This document shows, piece after piece, positions 19,875 through 28,964 of a stretch of 64,000 bases of DNA (the stretch's first letter is position 1; every line of letters starts with the position of its first letter). Origin of the DNA: Pseudomonas fluorescens (GTDB lineage: Bacteria > Pseudomonadota > Gammaproteobacteria > Pseudomonadales > Pseudomonadaceae). A model generated the notes under the pieces. That model had not been told where the DNA came from and searched no databases. It worked only from the letters and a program-made list of their open reading frames with translations. The stretch spans positions 1 through 64,000 of the forward strand of contig NZ_JAGGOF010000052.1 in NCBI RefSeq assembly GCF_018614775.1. Direction: 5' to 3'. A program made the translations under genes and the position numbers.

Positions 19875-20331
19875 GGCTACCGGCTTTCGAGGACTCCTGG
19901 ATCTTGAAATGCGCCCGGGCGGTGGCGATCGGTTCGGTCTCGGCGCCCTGCCAGGCCGTGATCGCGACGTTGGCTACCCGCCGCCCCTGACGCCAGACCT
20001 GGCAGCGAGCGTACGTATCGCGAAACTGCCCGGCGCGCAGGTAATCCAGGGAGAAGTCGATGATCTTCGGCACGCTCGGCGCACCGGTGGCGATCAGCAG
20101 ATGAACGGCCGCCGCGAGTTCCATGAAACCGGCAATGACCCCGCCATGGATGGCCGGGAGTAAAGGGTTACCAATGTTGTCCTTGTTGGCGGGCAGCCGG
20201 AACAGCAACCCGTCGCCCTCGCGCGAGCATTCGACGCCAATCAGTTGCGCGTAGGGGATCGAGGCCAGCAGCCGCGCGTAGTCGCCCTGCTCACAGGCCT
20301 GGCGCAGTTGGTCCCGGGTGATCTCGGTCAT
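19870..20331 (-). CDS. PaaI-family hotdog thioesterase (second of pair)
   Basis: The 153-residue single hotdog domain has the active-site helix NPLLPAIHGGVIAGFMELAAAVHLL. This is the PaaI/4HBT pattern of acyl-CoA thioesterases. The ATG at 20331 (MTEITRDQLRQACEQGDY) overlaps the preceding thioesterase stop by 4 nt. The two genes are related but diverged, and may form a heteromer, which is inference. The 3' end carries the heat-shock promoter of htpG. Confidence 0.88.
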   Translation of the reverse strand: MTEITRDQLRQACEQGDYARLLASIPYAQLIGVECSREGDGLLFRLPANKDNIGNPLLPAIHGGVIAGFMELAAAVHLLIATGAPSVPKIIDFSLDYLRAGQFRDTYARCQVWRQGRRVANVAITAWQGAETEPIATARAHFKIQESSKAGSP

Positions 20332-20804
20332 GGCTTGTCTACTGCAGCCATCGGGCTGCTCCTGTTGATGCCCCTGGCATGCTGGCCCAGGCGCATGAAC
20401 GTGCCCACCACATGGGCGATGGGTTGCTCGGGGTCGTCCTGATAAGCGAAACCTCGGGTGAAAATCACATCCGGCGTCACCCGATAGCATTGGGCAAAAC
20501 CATAGACATCCTTGTGGGGCTCGGCGGCGTGCATGTAGTCGATGCGCAGGTCCAGGGTCGGGCAGACCTCGAACTGCGGCAGCACGCACAGGGTCGACAT
20601 GCCGCACGCGGTGTCCATCAATGAGGTCAATGCCCCTCCGTGAATGATGCCGGTGAGGGGATTGCCGACAATCCGGGGGCTGAACGGCAATATGACCGTT
20701 AATCCTTCGGGACTGGCACTGTGCAATTTCAAGCCCAGCACCTGGCAATGCTTGAGCGCGGAAAGAAAGCGCGTCGCGCGCTCAAAAACGGGGTCTTCGG
20801 CCAT
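20328..20804 (-). CDS. PaaI-family hotdog thioesterase (first of pair)
   Basis: The 158-residue hotdog protein has GNPLTGIIHGGALTSLMDTACGMS, with the HGGA motif and downstream Asp typical of PaaI thioesterases. I placed the start at ATG 20804 (MAEDPVFERATRF) because similarity should begin there, although the ribosome site is weak; ATG 20840 or 20864 would add 12 or 20 residues. It overlaps the second thioesterase by 4 nt. The divergent lipoprotein gene starts about 160 bp away. Confidence 0.85.
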   Translation of the reverse strand: MAEDPVFERATRFLSALKHCQVLGLKLHSASPEGLTVILPFSPRIVGNPLTGIIHGGALTSLMDTACGMSTLCVLPQFEVCPTLDLRIDYMHAAEPHKDVYGFAQCYRVTPDVIFTRGFAYQDDPEQPIAHVVGTFMRLGQHARGINRSSPMAAVDKP

Positions 20805-20961
20805 GTGGTTAATACTCGGGTAAGTGACGAGACCTGACATCAGGCGCGACCGGCAAAGTTCCATTCCATAGCAAAGTTATATATCTGTGACAAAGCTGGA
20901 ACTTAATCTCAGGGGCTGTGCTCAAACGGCCAGTAGTTATTTCCATAAGGAGAAACACCCC

Positions 20962-21213
20962 ATGCGTAAGACTTTAGCTGTTGCCCTGATGTTGGCCGCC
21001 TCCCTCGGCCTCGCTGCCTGCGATAAAAAATCCGAGGACAAAGCTCAAGATGCCAACCAACACGCTGAGCAAGCTCAGAAAGACATGAACAAAGCACAGG
21101 ATAAAGTGAACGACGCCGCGAAAGAAAACGCTGAAGCTGCCAAAGATCAGGCCGAAGCGAACAAAGCCGCCGCGCAGGAGCAAGCTCCCGCCACAGCGCC
21201 TAAAACCAACTGA
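20962..21213 (+). CDS. Small alanine/lysine-rich coiled-coil lipoprotein
   Basis: The 83-residue precursor has a lipoprotein signal peptide with the lipobox LAAC (MRKTLAVALMLAASLGLAAC), so the mature protein starts at Cys20. The mature part is a continuous charged helix (KAQDANQHAEQAQKDMNKAQDKVNDAAKENAEAAKDQAEANK, about residues 27-70) with a short Pro-rich tail. This resembles Lpp/OprI-like helical lipoproteins but lacks their C-terminal peptidoglycan-linking Lys. AAGGAG lies about 8 nt before the ATG at 20962. It is monocistronic, with its own terminator, and the function is unknown. Confidence 0.85.
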   Translation: MRKTLAVALMLAASLGLAACDKKSEDKAQDANQHAEQAQKDMNKAQDKVNDAAKENAEAAKDQAEANKAAAQEQAPATAPKTN

Positions 21214-21231
21214 TCCGGTTTTAGCGACAAA

Positions 21232-21261
21232 AGAAAACCCGCCTGGTGCGGGTTTTCTTTT
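21232..21261 (+). terminator. Intrinsic terminator of lipoprotein gene
   Basis: The stem AGAAAACCCGC / GCGGGTTTTCTTTT lies 18 bp past the stop. Confidence 0.9.
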
Positions 21262-21286
21262 GCCTGTGATTCAGCGAGCCATGGGG

Positions 21287-22024
21287 TCACGCCGCTTCTT
21301 TGATGACCTCGGGTGCCGGCACCTCCGTCGGGGTATAGACCATGACATCCAGTACATCGGAATGGAACTCACGCTGATAGAGCACAAACACCACGCCGGC
21401 ACTCATCAACATGAATAACCAGGGACTGACGAACCACGCCAACATCGTCATGCCAAAATAATAAGCACGCAGGCCGAAGTTGAACTGGTTGGCGGCCATC
21501 GAAATAACCCGCGCGGCCCGCAGGGCAAAGGCCTTGCGTTCCTGTTCCGAGACATGGCGTTCGCCGATCATCGGCGCCGACCCCACCAGCACCGCAGCGA
21601 AGTTGTATTGGCGCATGCACCAGCTGAAGGTGAAGAACGCATACACAAACACCAGCGCCAGGCATAGCAACTTGACCTCCGCCATGCCCTGGGAGGCCTG
21701 CTGCACCATCGGCAGGTCCGCCAGCAACGACACCGCCCGATCGGACGCCCCGAGCACCGTCAGGATGCCGGCCAGGATGATCAACGTGCTGGAGGCGAAG
21801 AAAGACGCGTTGCGCTCCAGGTTACCGATCACGCTGGCATCGGCGATGCGGTTCTCGCGCAGCAACATGCGGCGCATCCAGTCTTCGCGATACAGGTGCA
21901 TCACGCTGGCCAGGCAGGCCGTGTCGCGCGCCTTCCAGGTGGCATAACGGGTGTAGCCGCCCCAGCAGATAATGAACCAGGCGGCGGCAAGCAGATGGGT
22001 CAGGTTGGCTTGGATGAATGACAT
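21287..22024 (-). CDS. DUF599 membrane protein
   Basis: The 245-residue polytopic protein starts MSFIQANLTHLLAAAWFIICWGGYTRYA. It has about four hydrophobic helices (about 8-24, 75-95, 115-140 and 195-215) and matches DUF599 of unknown function. The conserved positions MHLYREDWMRRMLLRENRIADASVIGNLERNASFFASSTL are typical. The ATG at 22024 is preferred; the open frame upstream runs into a REP. Nothing in the neighbourhood suggests a function. Confidence 0.87.
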   Translation of the reverse strand: MSFIQANLTHLLAAAWFIICWGGYTRYATWKARDTACLASVMHLYREDWMRRMLLRENRIADASVIGNLERNASFFASSTLIILAGILTVLGASDRAVSLLADLPMVQQASQGMAEVKLLCLALVFVYAFFTFSWCMRQYNFAAVLVGSAPMIGERHVSEQERKAFALRAARVISMAANQFNFGLRAYYFGMTMLAWFVSPWLFMLMSAGVVFVLYQREFHSDVLDVMVYTPTEVPAPEVIKEAA

Positions 22025-22070
22025 TCGATTCCTTGTATGACGTGAACATGGAGCAGCTTGCGATGAACCC

Positions 22071-22159
22071 TGTGGGAGCGAGCCTGCTCGCGATAGCGGT
22101 GGATCAGCCACCCACCTATTGACTGACCTGCCGCTATCGCGAGCAGGCTCGCTCCCACA
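22071..22159. repeat. Inverted REP pair
   Basis: TGTGGGAGCGAGCCTGCTCG and its inverse lie in the space upstream of the DUF599 gene. Confidence 0.92.
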
Positions 22160-22223
22160 AGTTATGTGTGAACCTTAAATACAGTGCTTCGACGATAGCG
22201 TACGAAAAAAGACACTGCCTCCC

Positions 22224-22260
22224 AAAAAAAATGCCCCGTATCGAGTGATACGGGGCATTT
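22224..22260 (-). terminator. Intrinsic terminator of brnQ
   Basis: The stem ATGCCCCGTATC / GATACGGGGCAT is followed on the minus strand by eight T residues, 20 bp past the brnQ stop. Confidence 0.92.
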
Positions 22261-22280
22261 CGGTGTTTGCCGTTAAGGGC

Positions 22281-23594
22281 TTAAGCCAGCGCTTCGCTGC
22301 GCTTGCCCAACAGGCGGTCACACACCACCGCCACTGCCAGGGTCATCACCGATGGCACCAGCCAGGCCAGGCCCTGCTCGCTCAGCGGCAGGTGGGCCAG
22401 TGGCGCCGGCATCCAGCCCGCCAGCCCGGCGCCCTTGAGCGCGTCGATCAGGCCAAACAGGAACGACACCAGCATCACCGGACCGACAATGCGCCGCTGC
22501 TCATGCCAGAAGTCCTTGCAGAAGCTCAGGGCCACCAAAGCGATGCACGGTGGGTAGATCGCCGTGAGCACCGGGATCGAGAACGCGATCAGCTTGGTCA
22601 GGCCCAGGTTGGACACCAGCAGCGAAAATGCCGCCAGGATCACCACCAGGGTCTTGTAGGACAGCGGCAGGACGCGACTGAAGTACTCGGCGCAGGCACA
22701 GGTCAGGCCGACCCCCGTCACCAGGCACGCCAGGGAAATCAGCACCGCGAGGAAACCGCTGCCCAGGCTGCCGAACGTGTGTTGCACATAGGCATGCAGC
22801 ACCGCCGCGCCGTTGGTCGCGCCCGCCGCCACTTCATGGCTGCCCGAGCCCAGGCGGAACAGGCTGACGTAGACCAGCGCCAGGCCGACCCCGGCGATCA
22901 GCCCGGCAATGATGGCGTAACGGGTGATCAGCGCCGGCGACTCGACGCCTCGGGAACGGATCGCGTTGACGATGACGATGCCGAACACCAGTGCACCAAG
23001 GGTATCCATGGTCAGGTAACCATTGATAAAGCCTTGGGAGAACGGCGCTGCAACGTATTCGGGAGTCGCCACGCCAATGCCGCCGGCAGGCAAGGCAAAC
23101 GCGGCGATGCCTAGCACGGCCAGGGCGATGATCTTCAGCGGCGCGAGGAAGCGCCCGACAGTGTCCAGCAGGCGACCCGGATAGAGCGAGATGAAAAACA
23201 CCACCAGGAAATACACCGCACTGTAGAGGAACAGCGCCAGCGGGCTTTCGCCGGTCAGTGGCGCCAAGCCGACCTCAAACGAAACGGTGGCGGTACGTGG
23301 CGTGGCGAACAGCGGGCCGACGGCCAGGTAGCACACCGCCGCCAGCAGGCCACCCGCGATCTTGCCGATGGGGCTGCTCAAGGCATCCATCGCACCACCG
23401 ACCTTGGCCAGCGCAACGACCGTGATGACCGGCAAGCCGACCGCCGTGATCAGGAAGCCCAGCGCCGCCATCCAGACATGGGGCCCGGATTGCAAACCGA
23501 CGATAGGCGGGAAGATGATGTTGCCAGCCCCGACGAACAGGGCAAAGGTCATGAAACCAAGCGCCAGGATGTCCTGGCCTTTCAACACTTTCAT
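22281..23594 (-). CDS. brnQ: Branched-chain amino acid:cation symporter (LIVCS family)
   Basis: This sodium-coupled uptake system for Leu, Ile and Val has 437 residues and about 12 membrane helices. The N-terminus [30 protein letters not shown] is the LIVCS signature, and [18 protein letters not shown] is conserved. In P. aeruginosa the corresponding gene next to sucCD is braB. The ATG at 23594 is the family start; the 80 upstream codons in the same frame are not conserved. A hairpin-forming dyad lies 39 bp upstream (23633-23657). Confidence 0.95.
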   Translation of the reverse strand: MKVLKGQDILALGFMTFALFVGAGNIIFPPIVGLQSGPHVWMAALGFLITAVGLPVITVVALAKVGGAMDALSSPIGKIAGGLLAAVCYLAVGPLFATPRTATVSFEVGLAPLTGESPLALFLYSAVYFLVVFFISLYPGRLLDTVGRFLAPLKIIALAVLGIAAFALPAGGIGVATPEYVAAPFSQGFINGYLTMDTLGALVFGIVIVNAIRSRGVESPALITRYAIIAGLIAGVGLALVYVSLFRLGSGSHEVAAGATNGAAVLHAYVQHTFGSLGSGFLAVLISLACLVTGVGLTCACAEYFSRVLPLSYKTLVVILAAFSLLVSNLGLTKLIAFSIPVLTAIYPPCIALVALSFCKDFWHEQRRIVGPVMLVSFLFGLIDALKGAGLAGWMPAPLAHLPLSEQGLAWLVPSVMTLAVAVVCDRLLGKRSEALA

Positions 23595-23632
23595 TAAGGA
23601 AACCACACTACTGAATCGGAATTTAGAGAGGG

Positions 23633-23657
23633 ATTTCCCTTGAGGGTAGAGGGAAAT
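23633..23657. promoter_or_regulatory. Inverted repeat upstream of brnQ
   Basis: The perfect 8-bp arms ATTTCCCT and AGGGAAAT flank a 9-nt loop 39 bp before the brnQ start. It could be an operator or a 5'-UTR hairpin. In the rest of the 260 bp up to the sucD terminator I see no gene or clear promoter. Confidence 0.4.
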
Positions 23658-23853
23658 GCTGCCGATCCGTATGAGACCGACCCGTTTAGCGTGGCGCTTC
23701 CTTGTGGGCAGCGCTCGCAAAATGGCGGCTAGCCTAACGAATTCAGCGACAAAACGCACTGTAAAGGGGCGAACTATCCGATGCGCGACGCTCGCGTGTC
23801 GCATTTTTGCATGTAAATGGTTGGAGACTGTCATTGCGTCATAGACCCAGAAA

Positions 23854-23885
23854 CGACAAAGGCCACCCGAAGGTGGCCTTTGTCG
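23854..23885 (-). terminator. Intrinsic terminator of the sdh-suc cluster
   Basis: Perfect 14-bp arms (CGACAAAGGCCACC and its inverse) enclose a 4-nt loop, 26 bp past the sucD stop, with a TTTCTG tail. Confidence 0.88.
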
Positions 23886-23910
23886 CTGGAAAGAATCAGT
23901 CCGCCGAAGC

Positions 23911-24795
23911 TTACTTCTTCATTTCCCAGCCAGTCAGCTCGCCCAGGGCTTTGCCGATGTCTGCCAGCGAACGCACGGTTTTCACGCCTGCGTCTTGCAG
24001 TGCAGCGAACTTCTCGTCTGCAGTGCCTTTGCCGCCGGAGATGATTGCACCCGCATGGCCCATGCGCTTGCCCGGAGGAGCAGTCACACCCGCGATGTAG
24101 GAAACAACCGGCTTGGTCACGTTGGCCTTGATGTAGGCAGCCGCTTCTTCTTCAGCCGAACCGCCGATCTCGCCGATCATGACGATCGCTTCGGTCTTCG
24201 GGTCTTCCTGGAACAGCTTCAGGATGTCGATGAAGTTCGAACCCGGGATCGGGTCACCGCCGATGCCGACGCAAGTCGACTGACCGAAACCGGCGTCAGT
24301 GGTCTGCTTCACAGCTTCGTAGGTCAGGGTGCCGGAACGGGAAACGATGCCGACCTTGCCTGGCAAGTGAATGTGACCAGGCATGATGCCGATCTTGCAT
24401 TCGCCTGGAGTGATCACGCCTGGGCAGTTAGGGCCGATCAGGGTGATACCCAGCTCGTCGCACTTGACCTTGGCTTCCAGCATGTCGATGGTCGGGATGC
24501 CTTCGGTGATGCAAACGATCAGCTTGATGCCGCCGAACGCTGCTTCAAGGATGGAATCCTTGCAGAAAGGTGCAGGAACGTAGATGACGCTGGCGGTGGC
24601 GCCAGTGGCCGCTACAGCATCTTTCACGGTGTTGAAGACCGGCAGGCCCAGGTGCTCGGTGCCGCCTTTGCCTGGTGTTACGCCGCCAACCATCTTGGTG
24701 CCGTATTCGATGGCTTGCTGGGTGTGGAAACTACCTTGCGAACCGGTAATACCCTGGCAGATAACCTTGGTGTCTTTGTTGATCAGGACGCTCAT
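23911..24795 (-). CDS. sucD: Succinyl-CoA synthetase alpha subunit
   Basis: This is the ADP/GDP-forming alpha subunit that makes succinate with substrate-level phosphorylation. The 294-residue product has the CoA-binding Rossmann part ([19 protein letters not shown]), [25 protein letters not shown], and the phospho-His in the conserved GRMGHAGA-like [10 protein letters not shown]. It starts at a TAATG overlap with sucC, is last in the nine-gene TCA cluster and precedes a strong terminator. Confidence 0.98.
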   Translation of the reverse strand: MSVLINKDTKVICQGITGSQGSFHTQQAIEYGTKMVGGVTPGKGGTEHLGLPVFNTVKDAVAATGATASVIYVPAPFCKDSILEAAFGGIKLIVCITEGIPTIDMLEAKVKCDELGITLIGPNCPGVITPGECKIGIMPGHIHLPGKVGIVSRSGTLTYEAVKQTTDAGFGQSTCVGIGGDPIPGSNFIDILKLFQEDPKTEAIVMIGEIGGSAEEEAAAYIKANVTKPVVSYIAGVTAPPGKRMGHAGAIISGGKGTADEKFAALQDAGVKTVRSLADIGKALGELTGWEMKK

Positions 24796-25961
24796 TATTT
24801 GCCCTCCGCAGCTTTAACGACTTGTTGAGCAGCGTCGGTCAGGCTGGTAGCAGCGATGATGTTCAAACCGCTTTCTGCCAGTACTTTAGCGCCCAGCTCA
24901 GCGTTGTTGCCTTCAAGGCGAACAACAACCGGGATTTTCACGCCCACTTCTTTCACGGCGCCGATGATGCCTTCGGCAATCATGTCGCAACGAACGATGC
25001 CGCCGAAGATGTTGACCAGTACGGCGGCAACATTGGTGTCGGACAGGATGATCTTGAACGCTTCGGTCACGCGTTCCTTGGTGGCACCACCGCCTACGTC
25101 GAGGAAGTTGGCTGGCTTGCCGCCATGCAGGTTGACGATGTCCATGGTACCCATGGCCAGGCCGGCACCGTTGACCATGCAGCCGATGTTACCTTCCAGG
25201 GCCACGTAGTTCAGTTCGAACTTGGCAGCGTGCGCTTCGCGCGGATCGTCTTGCGACGGATCGTGGAAAGTCTTCAGCTTAGGCTGACGGTACATGGCGT
25301 TGGCGTCGATGTTGATCTTGGCATCGAGGCAGTGCAGGTCGCCGTCGGCCTTGATCACCAGCGGGTTCACTTCCAGCAGGGCCAGGTCGTGGTCCTGGAA
25401 CAGCTTGGCCAGACCGACGAAGATCTTGGCGAACTGAGTGACCTGCTTGCCTTCCAGACCCAGCTGGAAAGCCAGCTCGCGACCCTGGAATGGCTGGGCG
25501 CCAACCAGTGGATCGATGGTGGCCTTGAGGATTTTCTCAGGGGTGTCGTGAGCGATTTTCTCGATGTCCACGCCACCTTCGGTGGAAGCCATGAACACGA
25601 TGCGACGGCTCGAACGGTCAACGACAGCGCCCAGGTACAGCTCTTTAGCGATATCAGTGCACGACTCGACCAGGATCTTGGTGACTGGCTGACCGTTGGC
25701 ATCAGTCTGGTAAGTCACCAGACGCTTGCCCAGCCACTGCTGTGCGAAGGCCTTGGCGTCTTCTTTGCTGCGAACCAGCTTGACGCCGCCCGCTTTACCG
25801 CGACCACCGGCGTGAACCTGGGCTTTGACGACCCATTCGCTGCCGCCGATTTTGTCGCAAGCTTCTGCTGCCGCTTCCGGGGTGTCTACCGCGTAACCTG
25901 TGGATACTGGCAGGCCGTACTCAGCGAACAGCTGCTTACCCTGATACTCGTGAAGATTCAT
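24795..25961 (-). CDS. sucC: Succinyl-CoA synthetase beta subunit
   Basis: The 388-residue beta subunit starts [20 protein letters not shown]. It has an ATP-grasp fold ([17 protein letters not shown]), [28 protein letters not shown] and [17 protein letters not shown]. It lies 195 bp downstream of lpd. That spacer includes a stable hairpin (26099-26122) but no obvious terminator, so sucCD is probably cotranscribed at least in part with sucAB-lpd. Confidence 0.98.
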   Translation of the reverse strand: MNLHEYQGKQLFAEYGLPVSTGYAVDTPEAAAEACDKIGGSEWVVKAQVHAGGRGKAGGVKLVRSKEDAKAFAQQWLGKRLVTYQTDANGQPVTKILVESCTDIAKELYLGAVVDRSSRRIVFMASTEGGVDIEKIAHDTPEKILKATIDPLVGAQPFQGRELAFQLGLEGKQVTQFAKIFVGLAKLFQDHDLALLEVNPLVIKADGDLHCLDAKINIDANAMYRQPKLKTFHDPSQDDPREAHAAKFELNYVALEGNIGCMVNGAGLAMGTMDIVNLHGGKPANFLDVGGGATKERVTEAFKIILSDTNVAAVLVNIFGGIVRCDMIAEGIIGAVKEVGVKIPVVVRLEGNNAELGAKVLAESGLNIIAATSLTDAAQQVVKAAEGK

Positions 25962-26098
25962 GCTTATTACCGTCTTCGTTAGGTACTGCGCATTCGGTGC
26001 TGCACCATTGAGTGCCGCACCACCTGTGACTGCTGCTTGCGTAGCCTGCCGGTCGCCCGGTTCAACTACGCAAGGCTGCGTCCAGCGGACATTCCGCG

Positions 26099-26122
26099 GT
26101 GAGTCTTGCTCGCAAGGCTCAC
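26099..26122 (-). other. Hairpin in the lpd-sucC spacer
   Basis: GTGAGTCTTGC and GCAAGGCTCAC pair with one mismatch around a 2-nt loop, without a U tract. A role in mRNA processing or stability between lpd and sucCD is possible. Confidence 0.45.
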
Positions 26123-26156
26123 GACGGGCCGTACCGCCGTGGTTTCTTATTGTCTG

Positions 26157-27608
<1,452 letters not shown>

Positions 27609-27610
27609 TT

Positions 27611-27694
27611 AGCTGCAAGCTACAAGCCGCAAGCTACAAGCTCCAACCTCGCCCGCAGTGGGCTTGAGACTGGTCGCTTGCAGCTTGCAGCTGC
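27611..27694. repeat. GCTTGCAGCTT repeat hairpin between sucB and lpd
   Basis: AGCTGCAAGC with CAAGCTACAAGC units is followed, about 50 bp on, by the inverse GCTTGCAGCTTGCAGCT. The RNA could fold into a long stem. It belongs to the same family as 4649-4695 and 37144-37170. Confidence 0.75.
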
Positions 27695-27697
27695 TTT

Positions 27698-28921
27698 TTA
27701 AATATCCAGGAGCAGACGCGCCGGATCTTCAAGCAGGTTCTTGATGGTGACCAGGAAGGTTACGGCTTCTTTCCCGTCGATCAGGCGGTGATCGTAGGAC
27801 AACGCCAGGTACATCATCGGACGAATCACAACCTGACCGTTGATCGCCATCGGACGCTGGATGATGTTGTGCATCCCCAGGATCGCCGCTTGCGGCGGGT
27901 TGACGATCGGGGTCGACATCATCGAGCCGAATGTACCACCGTTGGTGATGGTGAACGTACCGCCGGTCATCTCGTCGATGGACAGCTTGCCGTCACGGGC
28001 CTTCTTGCCGAAGGTGGCGATGCCGCCTTCGATTTCGGCCAGGCTCATCAGTTCGGCGTTACGCAGGACCGGAACCACCAGGCCACGGTCGCTGGAGACC
28101 GCGACACCGATATCGGCGTAGCCGTGGTAGACGATGTCGGAACCGTCGATCGACGCATTGACTGCCGGGAAGCGTTTCAGCGCTTCGGTAGCGGCCTTGA
28201 CGAAGAACGACATGAAGCCCAGGCGCACGCCGTTGTGGGACTTCTCGAACAAGTCCTTGTACTTCGAACGCAATGCCATGACTTCGGTCATGTCGACTTC
28301 GTTGAACGTGGTCAGCATGGCCATGTTCGACTGGGCTTCGACCAGGCGCTTGGCCACGGTGGCACGCACGCGGGTCATCGGTACGCGCTTCTCGGTGCGG
28401 TCGCCAGCGGCGAACACAGGCGCAGCGGCGGCCGGAGCGGCAGCCTTGGCCGGAGCCGCGGCCGGTGCGGCCTTCTTCGCGGCAACGGCAGCCACCACGT
28501 CTTCCTTGGTCACACGACCGCCTTTGCCGGTGCCGGCAACGGAGGCGATGTTGATGCCGTTCTCTTCGGCGATCTTGCGCGCCGCCGGGGCAGCGACTGG
28601 ATCGTCTTCGCCGTCAGCAGCCGGAGCGGCAGCCTGGGCAGCGGCAGGGGCAGCAGCGGCCGCCGGAGCAGCGGCAGCGGCACCGCCCTCTTCGATCGAG
28701 CCCAGTACCTGGTTGGACAGGACGGTAGCGCCCTCTTCGGCAACGATTGCGCCAAGCACGCCGTCAGCTTCGGCCAACACTTCCAGAACGACTTTGTCGG
28801 TCTCGATGTCGACGATCAGGTCGTCACGCTTTACAGCTTCGCCTGGTTTCTTGTGCCAAGTGGCAACGGTGCCATCGGCAACCGATTCCGGGAATGACGG
28901 GGCTTTGATTTCGATAGCCAT
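27698..28921 (-). CDS. sucB: 2-oxoglutarate dehydrogenase E2, dihydrolipoyl succinyltransferase
   Basis: The 407-residue E2 has an N-terminal lipoyl domain (lipoyl-Lys in [11 protein letters not shown], about residue 43) and an Ala/Pro-rich linker. A peripheral-subunit-binding domain follows ([30 protein letters not shown]), then a second linker and the catalytic acyltransferase domain ending in [16 protein letters not shown] (catalytic His). It transfers succinyl groups to CoA. It follows sucA by 43 bp. Confidence 0.98.
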   Translation of the reverse strand: MAIEIKAPSFPESVADGTVATWHKKPGEAVKRDDLIVDIETDKVVLEVLAEADGVLGAIVAEEGATVLSNQVLGSIEEGGAAAAAPAAAAAPAAAQAAAPAADGEDDPVAAPAARKIAEENGINIASVAGTGKGGRVTKEDVVAAVAAKKAAPAAAPAKAAAPAAAAPVFAAGDRTEKRVPMTRVRATVAKRLVEAQSNMAMLTTFNEVDMTEVMALRSKYKDLFEKSHNGVRLGFMSFFVKAATEALKRFPAVNASIDGSDIVYHGYADIGVAVSSDRGLVVPVLRNAELMSLAEIEGGIATFGKKARDGKLSIDEMTGGTFTITNGGTFGSMMSTPIVNPPQAAILGMHNIIQRPMAINGQVVIRPMMYLALSYDHRLIDGKEAVTFLVTIKNLLEDPARLLLDI

Positions 28922-28964
28922 TATCTGTGGGTCCTTAAAATTCGGTTTCAGTCAGCACGAAGGC

